From Mesorhizobium loti (GTDB taxonomy: Bacteria > Pseudomonadota > Alphaproteobacteria > Rhizobiales > Rhizobiaceae): a stretch of DNA of 60,490 nt. The notes under the pieces are model-generated. The model saw only the letters and a list, made by a program, of their open reading frames with translations. It made no database searches and was not told the DNA's origin. Shown here piece by piece: positions 52,061-60,316 of the stretch (its first letter is position 1; every line of letters begins with the position of its first letter). The position numbers and the translations under genes were made by a program. The stretch lies in the NCBI RefSeq assembly GCF_002858745.1, contig NZ_PJRO01000007.1, positions 1-60,490 on the forward strand. The letters are read 5' to 3'.

Positions 52061-52295
52061 TGTGAAGCGCTGTCAAAATCGTACCGTTTCTTGGCCAAGT
52101 CCGACCATGTGCCAGTGCCCGGTCGGGCTGGTTGAAAAGCCCGGAGCAGAGCGGCGCGAGGTCGTTGACGGCACGGCGCTGTGGGTAAAGTCGAAGGGCA
52201 ATATCAAGTCCGAAGAGTATACGGACTTCTATCGCGGCGTTTCCGGCCTTTACGCCGAACCTGCCGCAATGATCCATCTCAAGGCTAAAGGATGA
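52061..52295 (+). pseudogene. Fragment of an Hsp90 (HtpG)-like gene
   Basis: GLVEKPGAERREVVDGTALW, then VKSKGNIKSEEYTDFYRGVS and EPAAMIHLKAKG align in order with the middle domain of HtpG (xxALWxRPKxEITxExYxxFY...EPxxxxHxxxEG). Just upstream a second frame reads SKSYRFLAKSDHVPVP, so one frameshift sits near 52119. Both ends of the gene are missing; about 75 of over 600 codons remain. Its end abuts the transposase fragment. Confidence 0.6.
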
Positions 52296-52310
52296 CACGA
52301 GTACAACACT

Positions 52311-52521
52311 CTCGCCGCTCTGTAGAAGCGCTCGATGTAGTCGAACACATCCGCCCTGGCGTCATCCCTCGTCCTGTAGATCTTGCGGGAGCTGTCCGCT
52401 CGGTTTTCAGCGACGAAAAGAAGCTCTCCATCGCGGCATTGTCCCAGACGTTGCCCGACCTGCTCATCGACCATGTGAAGCCGCTATCGGCCATCCGGCG
52501 CTGGAACTGATCGCTCGTACA
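52311..52521 (-). pseudogene. IS3-family transposase (orfB) C-terminal remnant
   Basis: TSDQFQRRMADSGFTWSMSR, then SGNVWDNAAMESFFSSLKTE, and in another frame KIYRTRDDARADVFDYIERFY. This is the end of an IS3 orfB transposase: the Glu of AMESFF is the last DDE residue. A short indel after KTERT shifts the frame, and the usual NPxRRHSxLGY ending and the start of the gene are missing. No complete terminal inverted repeats are seen. Together with the HtpG fragment it marks a rearrangement scar before the prophage. Confidence 0.75.
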
Positions 52522-52860
52522 TAGGGCGGATTCAAGCGGTCGGAATGATGCCGCGGGCCAGTCCAAACCTCTACGCCTTGGGCGGTGTTCCAAGACCTGT
52601 GATCGGCGCAACCGCTACCACCCCATTCGACGCCTTGATGCGGACTTAGTAGACCGTCAGCTTGCGGCAAGCTGCAACGATGGTCTGAGTGGCGGAAATG
52701 AGGGCGCAAAGCTGCCGTTCATTGCCATAGGTACAACGTCATCACGGCCAGCAATAAGACACCAATCACATTTATCCTGTTAACGCAGACCGGCTTGCCG
52801 CTAGGCCAACCCATCCGGCCGCGCTATTTTCACTGCGAATGATTTGGTGATTTGCTCGAC

Positions 52861-52983
52861 ATGAGCGGGGCCTTTGCGCCACCTGCCGGAGCAGCGTCGG
52901 TTCTCACCGCCGACAACAAGGGGAAGTTATGCCCCGTTTCATCTTCACTTGAGCCGGCGAATTTTTATTCGCTCGAAACGTAG
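52861..52983 (+). CDS. Possible small ORF upstream of the terminase genes
   Basis: 40 codons: MSGAFAPPAGAASVLTADNK, then GKLCPVSSSLEPANFYSLET. It reads cleanly but has a weak ribosome site and no known relatives to me. The rest of 52522-53053 shows only a short AGGCGA-TCGT-TCGCCT hairpin at about 52991-53006, and no integrase or attachment site I can prove. Confidence 0.25.
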   Translation: MSGAFAPPAGAASVLTADNKGKLCPVSSSLEPANFYSLET

Positions 52984-53053
52984 CGCGAAGGCGATCGTTC
53001 GCCTCGCCTCACCATCAACTCCACGTCTTTCCTACTCCTGGAGCACAAACGCC

Positions 53054-53506
53054 ATGGCGCCGCCGACCAAATACTCACCGAAGATGGCGGACCTGATCTG
53101 CAACCGGATCGCGGAGGGGCGCAGCCTGCGCTCAATCTGCCACGACAAGGACATGCCCGACAAGGCAACAGTGTTTCGCTGGCTAGCGGCAGATGCAGAT
53201 TTCGCCAGGCTCTATGCCCATGCCCGCGACGCCCAGGTGGATGCGCTGGTGGACGAGATGATCGACATTGCCGATGACGGCAGCAACGACTGGATGGAGC
53301 AGCGCGGCCGCGACGGCGACGTGACCGGCTGGAAGGAGAATGGCGAGGCGCTGAAGCGCTCGGCCTTCCGGGTGAGCACGCGGCAGTGGATCGCCGAAAA
53401 GCTGAAGCCGAAGAAATATGGCAACAAGGTTGCGCTCACCGATGCCGATGGAGGGCCACTGACCGTGAATGTGATCCAGCGTGCCGCGCATCAAACTTCC
53501 GAATGA
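53054..53506 (+). CDS. Phage terminase small subunit (Sf6-type)
   Basis: 150 residues. KYSPKMADLICNRIAEGRSL, then RSICHDKDMPDKATVFRWLA is the N-terminal HTH that recognises the packaging site; KRSAFRVSTRQWIAEKLKPKKYG is the conserved C-terminal part of Sf6 gp1-like small terminases. ATG 53054 is taken; the frame is open upstream but not protein-like. It overlaps the large-subunit gene by 26 bases. Confidence 0.88.
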   Translation: MAPPTKYSPKMADLICNRIAEGRSLRSICHDKDMPDKATVFRWLAADADFARLYAHARDAQVDALVDEMIDIADDGSNDWMEQRGRDGDVTGWKENGEALKRSAFRVSTRQWIAEKLKPKKYGNKVALTDADGGPLTVNVIQRAAHQTSE

Positions 53507-54896
53507 CTGGGCGCCGCGTGCCTACCAGGAGCCCGCCTGGCAATCGTGGCTGAACGGCTGCAACCGGCAACTTCTGGTGTGGCACCGCCGGGCCGGCAAG
53601 GACGACATCAATCTGCGCATGCATTCTGTCGGTGCGTTCAACCGCGTCGGCACCTACTGGCACATGCTGCCGGAATATTCGCAGGCGCGCAAAGCGATCT
53701 GGGACGCCGTCAACCCCAACACCGGCAAGCGGCGCATCGACGAGGCTTTCCCCAAGGCGCTGCGCGAGAACACGCGCGAGTCCGACATGTTCATCCGCTT
53801 CAAGAACGGATCGACATGGCAGGTGGTGGGCTCCGACAATTTCAACGCGCTGATCGGCACGCCGCCGGTCGGCCTCACCGCCTCGGAATGGGCGCTGGCC
53901 AACCCGATGGCCTGGGCCTATCTGGCGCCGATCCTCGCCGAAAACGGTGGGTGGGCCTCGTTCATCTCGACGCCGCGCGGCAACAACCATCTGAAGTCGA
54001 TGCTGGACCGGTTCCGCAACGACGCGGCCTGGTTCACGCAGGTGCTGACCGCGCGCGACACCGGCGCGATCTCGGACGCGGCGATCGAAGCGCAGCGGGC
54101 GGAATATGAGGCGCTGTTCGGCAAGACCGTCGCCGACCTGCTGGTGGAGCAGGAATTCTTCTGCTCGTTTGCCGGCGCCACGGTGGGCGCTTATTGGGGC
54201 GCGGAGCTCGCCACCGCCGATGTGCAGGGGCGCATCGGCGTGGTACCTGTCGACTGGAGCCAGCCGGTGCATACGGCCTGGGATCTCGGCAAGGCGGCGA
54301 ACAACCCGATCTGGTGTTTCCAGGTGATCAACGGGCGGCCGCGCATCGTCGATTTCTACCGGCCGGAAACCGATGACCTGGAAGACTGGTGCCACTGGCT
54401 GGATGAACGCGGCTATCACGGCAACGACTATGTGCCGCATGACGCGGTGGTGAAGAACTGGGGCGACAAGCGCACCCGTGTCGAGACGCTTAAAAGCCAT
54501 GGGCGCAAGCCGAAGATCGTGACGATGGCCAGTGTCGCCGACGGCATCAATGCCGGGCGCGAGACGATCAAACTGGCCGAGTTCCATCTCGGCCCCGACG
54601 AGCGCGGGCAGCGCATGCAGCACGGCATCGACGGGCTGAAGATGTACCGCCGCGCGTGGGACGACGACCGGAAGAGTTTCACGGAAAGCCCGGTGAAGGA
54701 CTGGGCCGAACATATCGGATCGAGCTTCCGCTATCTCGGCTTGGCCTGGCGCGACGTGGCGCCGGCGTTTGTGCCGAAGAGACCGGTGGACGGCCCGACT
54801 TATGAAGTCACCGCAACGGGCGTGGTGCGCGCCGACATCGGCGTGAAAGCCGCGGTCGAGGCGATGGTGCGGCGCAAGAAGAGGATGGACGGATGA
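53481..54896 (+). CDS. Phage terminase large subunit
   Basis: 471 residues from GTG 53481. The ATPase has a P-loop variant WHRRAGKDD (34-42) and Walker B-like VGLTASEWAL with Glu-136; ISTPRGNNH is the coupling motif. The nuclease part includes HTAWDLG and YVPHDA acidic residues. Order ATPase-nuclease and length fit P22/Sf6-like packaging motors. It should cut and pump DNA into the procapsid through the portal at 55305. Confidence 0.9.
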   Translation: MPRIKLPNDWAPRAYQEPAWQSWLNGCNRQLLVWHRRAGKDDINLRMHSVGAFNRVGTYWHMLPEYSQARKAIWDAVNPNTGKRRIDEAFPKALRENTRESDMFIRFKNGSTWQVVGSDNFNALIGTPPVGLTASEWALANPMAWAYLAPILAENGGWASFISTPRGNNHLKSMLDRFRNDAAWFTQVLTARDTGAISDAAIEAQRAEYEALFGKTVADLLVEQEFFCSFAGATVGAYWGAELATADVQGRIGVVPVDWSQPVHTAWDLGKAANNPIWCFQVINGRPRIVDFYRPETDDLEDWCHWLDERGYHGNDYVPHDAVVKNWGDKRTRVETLKSHGRKPKIVTMASVADGINAGRETIKLAEFHLGPDERGQRMQHGIDGLKMYRRAWDDDRKSFTESPVKDWAEHIGSSFRYLGLAWRDVAPAFVPKRPVDGPTYEVTATGVVRADIGVKAAVEAMVRRKKRMDG

Positions 54897-54956
54897 TGCG
54901 AGGTTTTGGGTTCGAAGGGGTTGGTGCAGAGATGCCATCTCGTGGTTTGCACCGCT

Positions 54957-55245
54957 GTGCCTTCGTCGACGTTCCGGCATGGATCCCCGACACTCGCCGC
55001 TCCCTGCGGTCGCTCGCGAGGTCGAGGATGACGGGGTTTCTATGCCTTACGCCAATCGCCAAGGTCATCACCGGCTGCAATGTCGAGATCAGCATTGGTG
55101 CCGATCGTGACGCCCGCGCCAGCGCCGGTTTCGACACCAGCGTCACAACCAACGTTGGAGATTGGCCGAGCGCCTCATCCCCTCGTCATCCTCGACCTCG
55201 CAAGGAGCGAAGCGACTGGAGAGTGTCGGGGATCCATTCCGGAAC
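54957..55245. repeat. Inverted pair of dispersed repeats, family B copies 3 and 4
   Basis: Copy 3 (54957-55033): TTCCGGCATGGATCCCCGAC, CGCTCCCTGCGGTCGCTCGC, GAGGTCGAGGATGACGGGG. Copy 4 (55194-55245) is the reverse complement: CGTCATCCTCGACCTCG, then GTGTCGGGGATCCATTCCGGAAC. They face each other across about 160 bases. The 408-base gap between terminase and portal (54897-55304) holds only this. Confidence 0.85.
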
Positions 55246-55304
55246 GGTGGAGAACGGGTCTCAGCCGACTGCTTGCATGACTTCAGCCGCCGGAGCATTC
55301 TGAC

Positions 55305-57536
55305 ATGACCAGGAAGAACGATGCCGGCAAGGGCGCGGCACTGCGCGAGACCGGCTCCAAGTGGCTGGAGCGCATCAAGGCGGCCGAAGCCGACGAGAAG
55401 ACCTTCCTCGACGACGCGGCGGTGGCGACTGCCATCTATCGGGCCAAGGGCGCGCCGAAGACCGATGGATCTTCGGATACGGCGCCGTTCGATTTCAACA
55501 TCCTATTCTCGAATGTCGAAACCATCGTGCCGGCGGTGATCAACTCGGCACCGGCGCCGGATATTCGCCGCCGCTTCGGCGCGGACGACCCGGTGGCACG
55601 CGACTTCGCGCAGTTGCTGGAACGAGCAATCTCGGTGCAGATCGACGACAGCCGGCTGCAGAGCGAGCTCGAAGCGATGGCGCAGGACGGCTTCCTGGCC
55701 GGGCGCGGCGTGGTGCGGCTGCGCTTCATGAGCGATTTTGTCGGCGGCGAGACGAGCGATAAGGAGTTGACGGAAATCGCTGAGGCCGGCGGTACGGCAG
55801 CCGATGAAGGTGAGAGCCGGGTCCGTGATGGCGCCGGGCATGACGCCGGCAGCGGCGTCGAGTACGAAGCTGGCAACGGCACAAGACATGAGGCCAGCGT
55901 GGCCAGCAATGGCCTGCGCAATGGCGCCAACGACATCGCCAACAGCGCCGGTGCGAGCGGTGATGCCGGCAGGGAGCCGACCGAGGCCGAACATCTTGCC
56001 AATGAACGCATTGTGTTCGAGGCGGTGAGCTGGCGCGACTATCGCCACGGCAAGGCCAAGCGCTGGGACCAACGGCCCTGGGAAGCGTTCCGGCATTCGA
56101 TCGCCTGCGACGACTATGGCCGGTTCGTCGACGGCGGGCTGGTGGCACTGCAGGCCGACGATGCCGACGGCACGGACGACGGCGACCACGAGGTGTGGGA
56201 GGTGTGGGACCGCAAATCACGCACGGTGCTGTTCATCAGTGCCGGCGACGGCAAGGTGCTGAAGAAGGTGAGCGATCCGCTTGGGCTTTCGGGCTTCTTC
56301 CCGACCGCGACGCCGGTGCAGCCGATCGAGGTCAACGGCAATCTGGAACCGGTCAATCCGTTTTCGATCTATCGCAGGCTGGCCGACGAGCTGGACACCA
56401 CCACCAAGCGCATCCGCGTCATCACCCGGCAGTTGAAGGTCAAGGGCTGGTACGGGGTGAGCCCGACCGACGTGCAGGCGGTGCTGGAGGCCGACGACAA
56501 CGAGTTCGTGCCGATCACCGATGCGGAAGTGTGGGCGAAGAATGGCGGGCTGCAGGCTGCTGTGCTGTTCTGGCCGGTGGAGCGGCTGATCGTGGTGCTG
56601 TCGCAACTCTACGGGCTGCGTGACCAGACCAAGCAGGCGATCTACGAGATCACCGGTATTTCCGACATCGTGCGCGGCGCTTCCAATGCCGCCGAGACCT
56701 ATGGCGCGCAGCAGTTGAAGAGCCAGTGGGGCTCCCTGCGCATCCACAAGATGCAGCGCATGATCGAGCGGGCATCGCGCGACCTGTTCGTGATGATGGC
56801 GGAAGTGATCCCGGCGAAGTTTTCGCCGCAGACGCTGCAGAAGATGACCGATGTGCAGCTGCTGCCGAGCCCGCAGGACCTGACGCCGGTGGCACCGAAA
56901 CCGCTGCCGCAGGGGCTGCCGCCGGAGGCGATGGCGCAGGCGCAGCAGGCAGCGGTGCAGGAGGCGAGCCAGGCCGAGGCGGCGCGGCAGAAGAAGCTGC
57001 AGCACCTGACCGCGCTGAACGGGCTGATGCATGAGCGGGTCAGCGCCGGTTACCGCATCGATGTCGAGACCGACAGCACGGTGCGCGCCGATGTCAGCAG
57101 GAAGAAACAGGAAGCGACCGAGTTCATGTCGGCCTCGAGCGCATTCTTCGCCTCGGTCGGCCCGCTGGTGCAGCAGGGCGTGATGCCGGCCAATGCGGCG
57201 ATCACCATCTACGGATCGTTTGCCCGGCTGTTCAACCTCGGGAAGGCGATCGAGGACGTGCTGGACGATCTCATCGCCAAGGTGCAGCAGGGCGTGCCGC
57301 CGCAGCAGGCGGACGGCCAGGCCGATGCCGCCGCGGCTGCCGAGAAACGCCGGCAGGAGGCGGCGCAGCTCGACCAGCAGATCAAGCTGCAGAACGCCGA
57401 GGTGGAACGGCAGATCAAGCGGGAGAATGCCTCGCTGGATTTGCAGATCAAGAACGCCGAGCTGCAGATCAAAACCAGCCAGCTCACCGCCGTGCAGCGG
57501 CAATTGCAGATGCAGCAGTTGGGGGTGACGGGGTAG
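55305..57536 (+). CDS. Phage portal protein, P22-like
   Basis: 743 residues, long like P22 portals (about 725). Core: FNILFSNVETIVPAVINSAP, QDGFLAGRGVVRLRF, VNPFSIYRRLADELDTTTKR, AIYEITGISDIVRGASNAAE. C-terminal 90 residues are Gln/Lys/Glu-rich coiled coil (QIKLQNAEVERQIKRENASL), the barrel-like end. Residues about 160-230 are an Ala/Gly/Asp/Asn-rich low-complexity insert. It forms the dodecameric DNA channel. Confidence 0.88.
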   Translation: MTRKNDAGKGAALRETGSKWLERIKAAEADEKTFLDDAAVATAIYRAKGAPKTDGSSDTAPFDFNILFSNVETIVPAVINSAPAPDIRRRFGADDPVARDFAQLLERAISVQIDDSRLQSELEAMAQDGFLAGRGVVRLRFMSDFVGGETSDKELTEIAEAGGTAADEGESRVRDGAGHDAGSGVEYEAGNGTRHEASVASNGLRNGANDIANSAGASGDAGREPTEAEHLANERIVFEAVSWRDYRHGKAKRWDQRPWEAFRHSIACDDYGRFVDGGLVALQADDADGTDDGDHEVWEVWDRKSRTVLFISAGDGKVLKKVSDPLGLSGFFPTATPVQPIEVNGNLEPVNPFSIYRRLADELDTTTKRIRVITRQLKVKGWYGVSPTDVQAVLEADDNEFVPITDAEVWAKNGGLQAAVLFWPVERLIVVLSQLYGLRDQTKQAIYEITGISDIVRGASNAAETYGAQQLKSQWGSLRIHKMQRMIERASRDLFVMMAEVIPAKFSPQTLQKMTDVQLLPSPQDLTPVAPKPLPQGLPPEAMAQAQQAAVQEASQAEAARQKKLQHLTALNGLMHERVSAGYRIDVETDSTVRADVSRKKQEATEFMSASSAFFASVGPLVQQGVMPANAAITIYGSFARLFNLGKAIEDVLDDLIAKVQQGVPPQQADGQADAAAAAEKRRQEAAQLDQQIKLQNAEVERQIKRENASLDLQIKNAELQIKTSQLTAVQRQLQMQQLGVTG

Positions 57537-57569
57537 TCGCCGGTGGTGGGTCTGACAGTTCTGGACCGC

Positions 57570-57648
57570 TGCGCCTTCGTCGATGTTCCGGCATGGATCC
57601 CCGACACTCTTCGCTCCCTACGGTCGCTGCGAGGTCGAGGATGACGGA
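57570..57648. repeat. Dispersed repeat family B, copy 5
   Basis: TGCGCCTTCGTCGATGTTCC, GGCATGGATCCCCGACACTC, TTCGCTCCCTACGGTCGCTG, CGAGGTCGAGGATGACGG, in the 179-base gap between portal and spike-base genes. Same orientation and flank (TGCGCCTTCGTCGA) as copy 3. Confidence 0.8.
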
Positions 57649-57715
57649 CTTCAAGGATCGCCGCACACATCCGACATCGGTGCAGCCAACGAGCTGAAAA
57701 CCAGGAGATACATTC

Positions 57716-58018
57716 ATGCAACGCCTTTTTCACACGCTTCCCTCCGGGGTGCGTGAAGCCGCCGACGCGATCGTGGATCTGGCTTCGGCGCCAGCCTCGT
57801 CGCTCAGAGCGGTGACGCCGCATGCCACCGACACCCTGCCGAACGGCGTGTGCCGCGCGCTGTGGGTGGGGGCCGCCGGCGATGTCGCGGTGATTGCCGA
57901 GGACGACAGCGCCGCCGTGACACTTACCGCCGTGCCGGCGGGCAGCGTGCTGCCGGTGCGGGCGAAGGCGGTGCGGGCGGCGGGAACGACGGCGACCAAC
58001 ATCGTGGCGCTCTACTGA
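57716..58018 (+). CDS. Spike-base-like phage structural protein (RCAP_rcc01079 type)
   Basis: 100 residues. AVTPHATDTLPNGVCRALWV, GAAGDVAVIAEDDSAAVTLT and VPAGSVLPVRAKAVRAAGTT, ending ATNIVALY, follow the short-family pattern (tP.Dt.lp...raL.VG.aGDvaV....vPaG..lPv...rV...gTTA..ivAly) of head-spike base proteins described for the Rhodobacter gene transfer agent. It is a capsid-surface or tail-related protein by that comparison. TGATG overlap with the next gene. Confidence 0.65.
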   Translation: MQRLFHTLPSGVREAADAIVDLASAPASSLRAVTPHATDTLPNGVCRALWVGAAGDVAVIAEDDSAAVTLTAVPAGSVLPVRAKAVRAAGTTATNIVALY

Positions 58019-58305
58019 TGAGCCGCTACGTCTTTCGGGACGGCCATTTCCGTGATCTGGAGACAGGCGCGCCGATGCAGCTTCCGGCCGGGCCGCTGGC
58101 AAGACCCGGCATCACCAGGCCGATGCCGGAATATGCCAGCCCGATCGACGGCCGCGTGATCAGCACCCGCCACGACCGCCGCGAGGACATGAAACGCAAC
58201 AACTGCGTGGAGGCCGGCGACATGCCGTCGCCGACCGGCGGCAAGATCAGGAACAAGGCCTTCGCCGCCAAGCGCGGCCTTAAAGTCAGCGAGGACTACC
58301 GATGA
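58018..58305 (+). CDS. Small phage protein of unknown function
   Basis: 95 residues from ATG 58018, overlapping the previous stop; its own stop overlaps the scaffold start (ATGA 58302-58305). Basic and Arg-rich (STRHDRREDMKRNNCVEAGD; KIRNKAFAAKRGLKVSED). Coupling on both sides says it is made with the head proteins. Function unknown. Confidence 0.7.
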   Translation: MSRYVFRDGHFRDLETGAPMQLPAGPLARPGITRPMPEYASPIDGRVISTRHDRREDMKRNNCVEAGDMPSPTGGKIRNKAFAAKRGLKVSEDYR

Positions 58306-59336
58306 TTGAAAATGGCGAGGCTCCGAACGGAGCCCTGGATACAAGTGCCGCTCCAGCCGGCGTCGAGAGCGCCAACGACGATGCCGCGCTGGGCGCGGTG
58401 TGGGACCAGATCGAGAGCGACAAAGACACCGGTGCAGACGCCGACAGCGGCTCCACCTCGCTGACCAAGAATTCCCCACTGGAAGGTGAGGGAACGGGAG
58501 GGGCACACGCGAAGGCCGAGGTTTCCTCGCCCCTGGCCGGCGCCGTGCCCCTCCCGGCCAACTGGCGCGGCATGGAAGGCGAGTGGGGCAAGATCCCGGC
58601 CGAGGTTCGGGCCAGGATCGCGGCGCGGGATGCCGAGTTGCACACCCGCATGTCGGAACAGGGCCGGCAGATCGGCGCCATGCGCCAGTACAACGAGATC
58701 TTCGAACGCAATGCCGACCTGCTGGACGGCCGGACCCTGCCCGACGGTTCCGCGCCGTCGATGGCGGAAGCGGTCGACTTCCTGTTCAGCGCCCAGCGCC
58801 GGCTGGACGAGAACCCGATTGCCAGCCTGATCGACATTGCCGACCGCTATGGCGTGCGCCAGCATCTGGCAGCGGCGCTGAGCGGTCAGATCGACATCCC
58901 CGCCGACCCGCAACCGCCTGCCATGACGCCGGCGGACATTGCCTGGGTGATGCGGGAAATCCAGCAGGAAGACGCCATGGCGCGATCCGCCAACGAGGAA
59001 GTGAGCCGCTTGGCCAAGGACAAGCCGCTCTATTCCGAGCTCGCCGAAGACGACATGGTGCATGCAATCCACAAGGCACGGGCCAGGCTTGGCGGCACCG
59101 CTTCCCACGAAGCCGTGTTCGACCTTGCCTATGACATGGCCGTGAATGCCGACCCGGACCTGAGGGTCAAGGCAGCCGCCGCGCGCAAGGCCGCCGCTGC
59201 CGATCCGAGGAGAATGGCCGATGCACGCCGCGCCACATCCGTCAACGTGACCTCGACCTCCACCGGCCAGTCGCGGCAATTCTCGGAAGACGAATTGCTC
59301 GGCCAAGCCTATGACGAAGCTCAGAACTCAAGGTGA
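58302..59336 (+). CDS. Scaffold-like phage protein
   Basis: 344 residues, acidic and helix-rich, with a low-complexity N-terminus (DDAALGAVWDQIESDKDTGA, then SGSTSLTKNSPLEGEGTGG) and a central WRGMEGEWGKIPAEVRARIA block also found in phage head-assembly proteins. Position directly before the capsid gene, size and composition fit a scaffolding protein. The ending SRQFSEDELLGQAYDEAQNSR matches a typical scaffold C-terminus. No protease motif seen. Confidence 0.7.
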   Translation: MIENGEAPNGALDTSAAPAGVESANDDAALGAVWDQIESDKDTGADADSGSTSLTKNSPLEGEGTGGAHAKAEVSSPLAGAVPLPANWRGMEGEWGKIPAEVRARIAARDAELHTRMSEQGRQIGAMRQYNEIFERNADLLDGRTLPDGSAPSMAEAVDFLFSAQRRLDENPIASLIDIADRYGVRQHLAAALSGQIDIPADPQPPAMTPADIAWVMREIQQEDAMARSANEEVSRLAKDKPLYSELAEDDMVHAIHKARARLGGTASHEAVFDLAYDMAVNADPDLRVKAAAARKAAAADPRRMADARRATSVNVTSTSTGQSRQFSEDELLGQAYDEAQNSR

Positions 59337-59341
59337 TCAAG

Positions 59342-60307
59342 ATGGCAGGACCATCCACAGTGTTCACGCAGATGGTTTCGACCACGCTGCGTAACGCCGC
59401 AACCGAGGTTGCGGACAATGTGAGCAAGAACAATGCCTTGCTCGCCCGCCTCAAGAAGAAGGGCAATATCCGCAATCTCGACGGCGGCACCGAAATCCAG
59501 GTTCCGCTCGAGTATGGCGAAAACGGCACCTATCAGCGCTATGGCGGCTATGAAACCCTCAACACCAACGCCTCCGACGTGGTGACGTCGGCGAAATACG
59601 ACTGGGCGCAGATCGCGCTGCATGTCGTGTCGAGCGGACGGGAGCTGCGCCAGAATTCCGGCAAGTCGGCGATGATCAACCTGGTGAAGACCAAGAAGAA
59701 GAACGCGCTGCACACCGCGGCGAACAACTTCTCGATCGACCTCTATTCGGACGGCTCGCTGCCGAACCAGATCGCCGGTCTCGCCAACATCATCCAGTCG
59801 AACGGCCAGGGCACGGTCGGCGGCATCGATTCCGCGCTGTGGCCGTTCTGGCGCAACAAGTTCCGCGAGATCCCCGGCACGGACGCCTACACCAAGGACA
59901 CCATCCTGGGTGAAATGAACCGGCTGTGGATGGCACTGACGCGCGGAACCGACACGCCGGACCTGATCACGTTCAGCCACGACCTGTTCTCTGTCTACGA
60001 AGCCTCGCAGCAGCAGTTCCAGCGCTACCAGGATGCCGACCTCGCCCAGACCGGCTTCCTGTCCTACAAATACAAGACCGCCGACGTGATCTTCGATGAC
60101 AACACCAACTTCGCCACCAATGCGGAGCGGGCCAACTTCCTCAACACCGACTATCTCTACATCTTCCAGCACAAGGAAGCGCAGTGGTCGCAGGACGAGG
60201 AGAAGAAACCCGTCAACCAGGACGCCGTGGTCATCCCCTACTACTGGATGGGCAATGTCGCCTGCTCGAACCGTTCGCTGCAGGGCCTCCTGCTCGACGC
60301 GGCTTGA
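59342..60307 (+). CDS. Phage major capsid protein
   Basis: 321 residues from ATG 59342, chosen because AAGGTGATC just upstream is a near-ideal ribosome site; GTG 59333 overlaps the scaffold stop (GTGA) and is an alternative. GGTEIQVPLEYGENGTYQRY, the long middle helix, LITFSHDLFSVYEASQQQFQ and YYWMGNVACSNRSLQGLL fit the major capsid family that accompanies P22-like portals in alphaproteobacterial phages. Identification rests on position and size as much as on motif. Confidence 0.75.
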   Translation: MAGPSTVFTQMVSTTLRNAATEVADNVSKNNALLARLKKKGNIRNLDGGTEIQVPLEYGENGTYQRYGGYETLNTNASDVVTSAKYDWAQIALHVVSSGRELRQNSGKSAMINLVKTKKKNALHTAANNFSIDLYSDGSLPNQIAGLANIIQSNGQGTVGGIDSALWPFWRNKFREIPGTDAYTKDTILGEMNRLWMALTRGTDTPDLITFSHDLFSVYEASQQQFQRYQDADLAQTGFLSYKYKTADVIFDDNTNFATNAERANFLNTDYLYIFQHKEAQWSQDEEKKPVNQDAVVIPYYWMGNVACSNRSLQGLLLDAA

Positions 60308-60316
60308 TACTGTGGT

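Noticed and set aside
53436..54980. 514-codon open frame on the minus strand over the terminase large subunit
   Set aside because: Arg/His/Ala-rich shadow of the high-GC terminase gene; no motifs, and the plus strand is a clear terminase.
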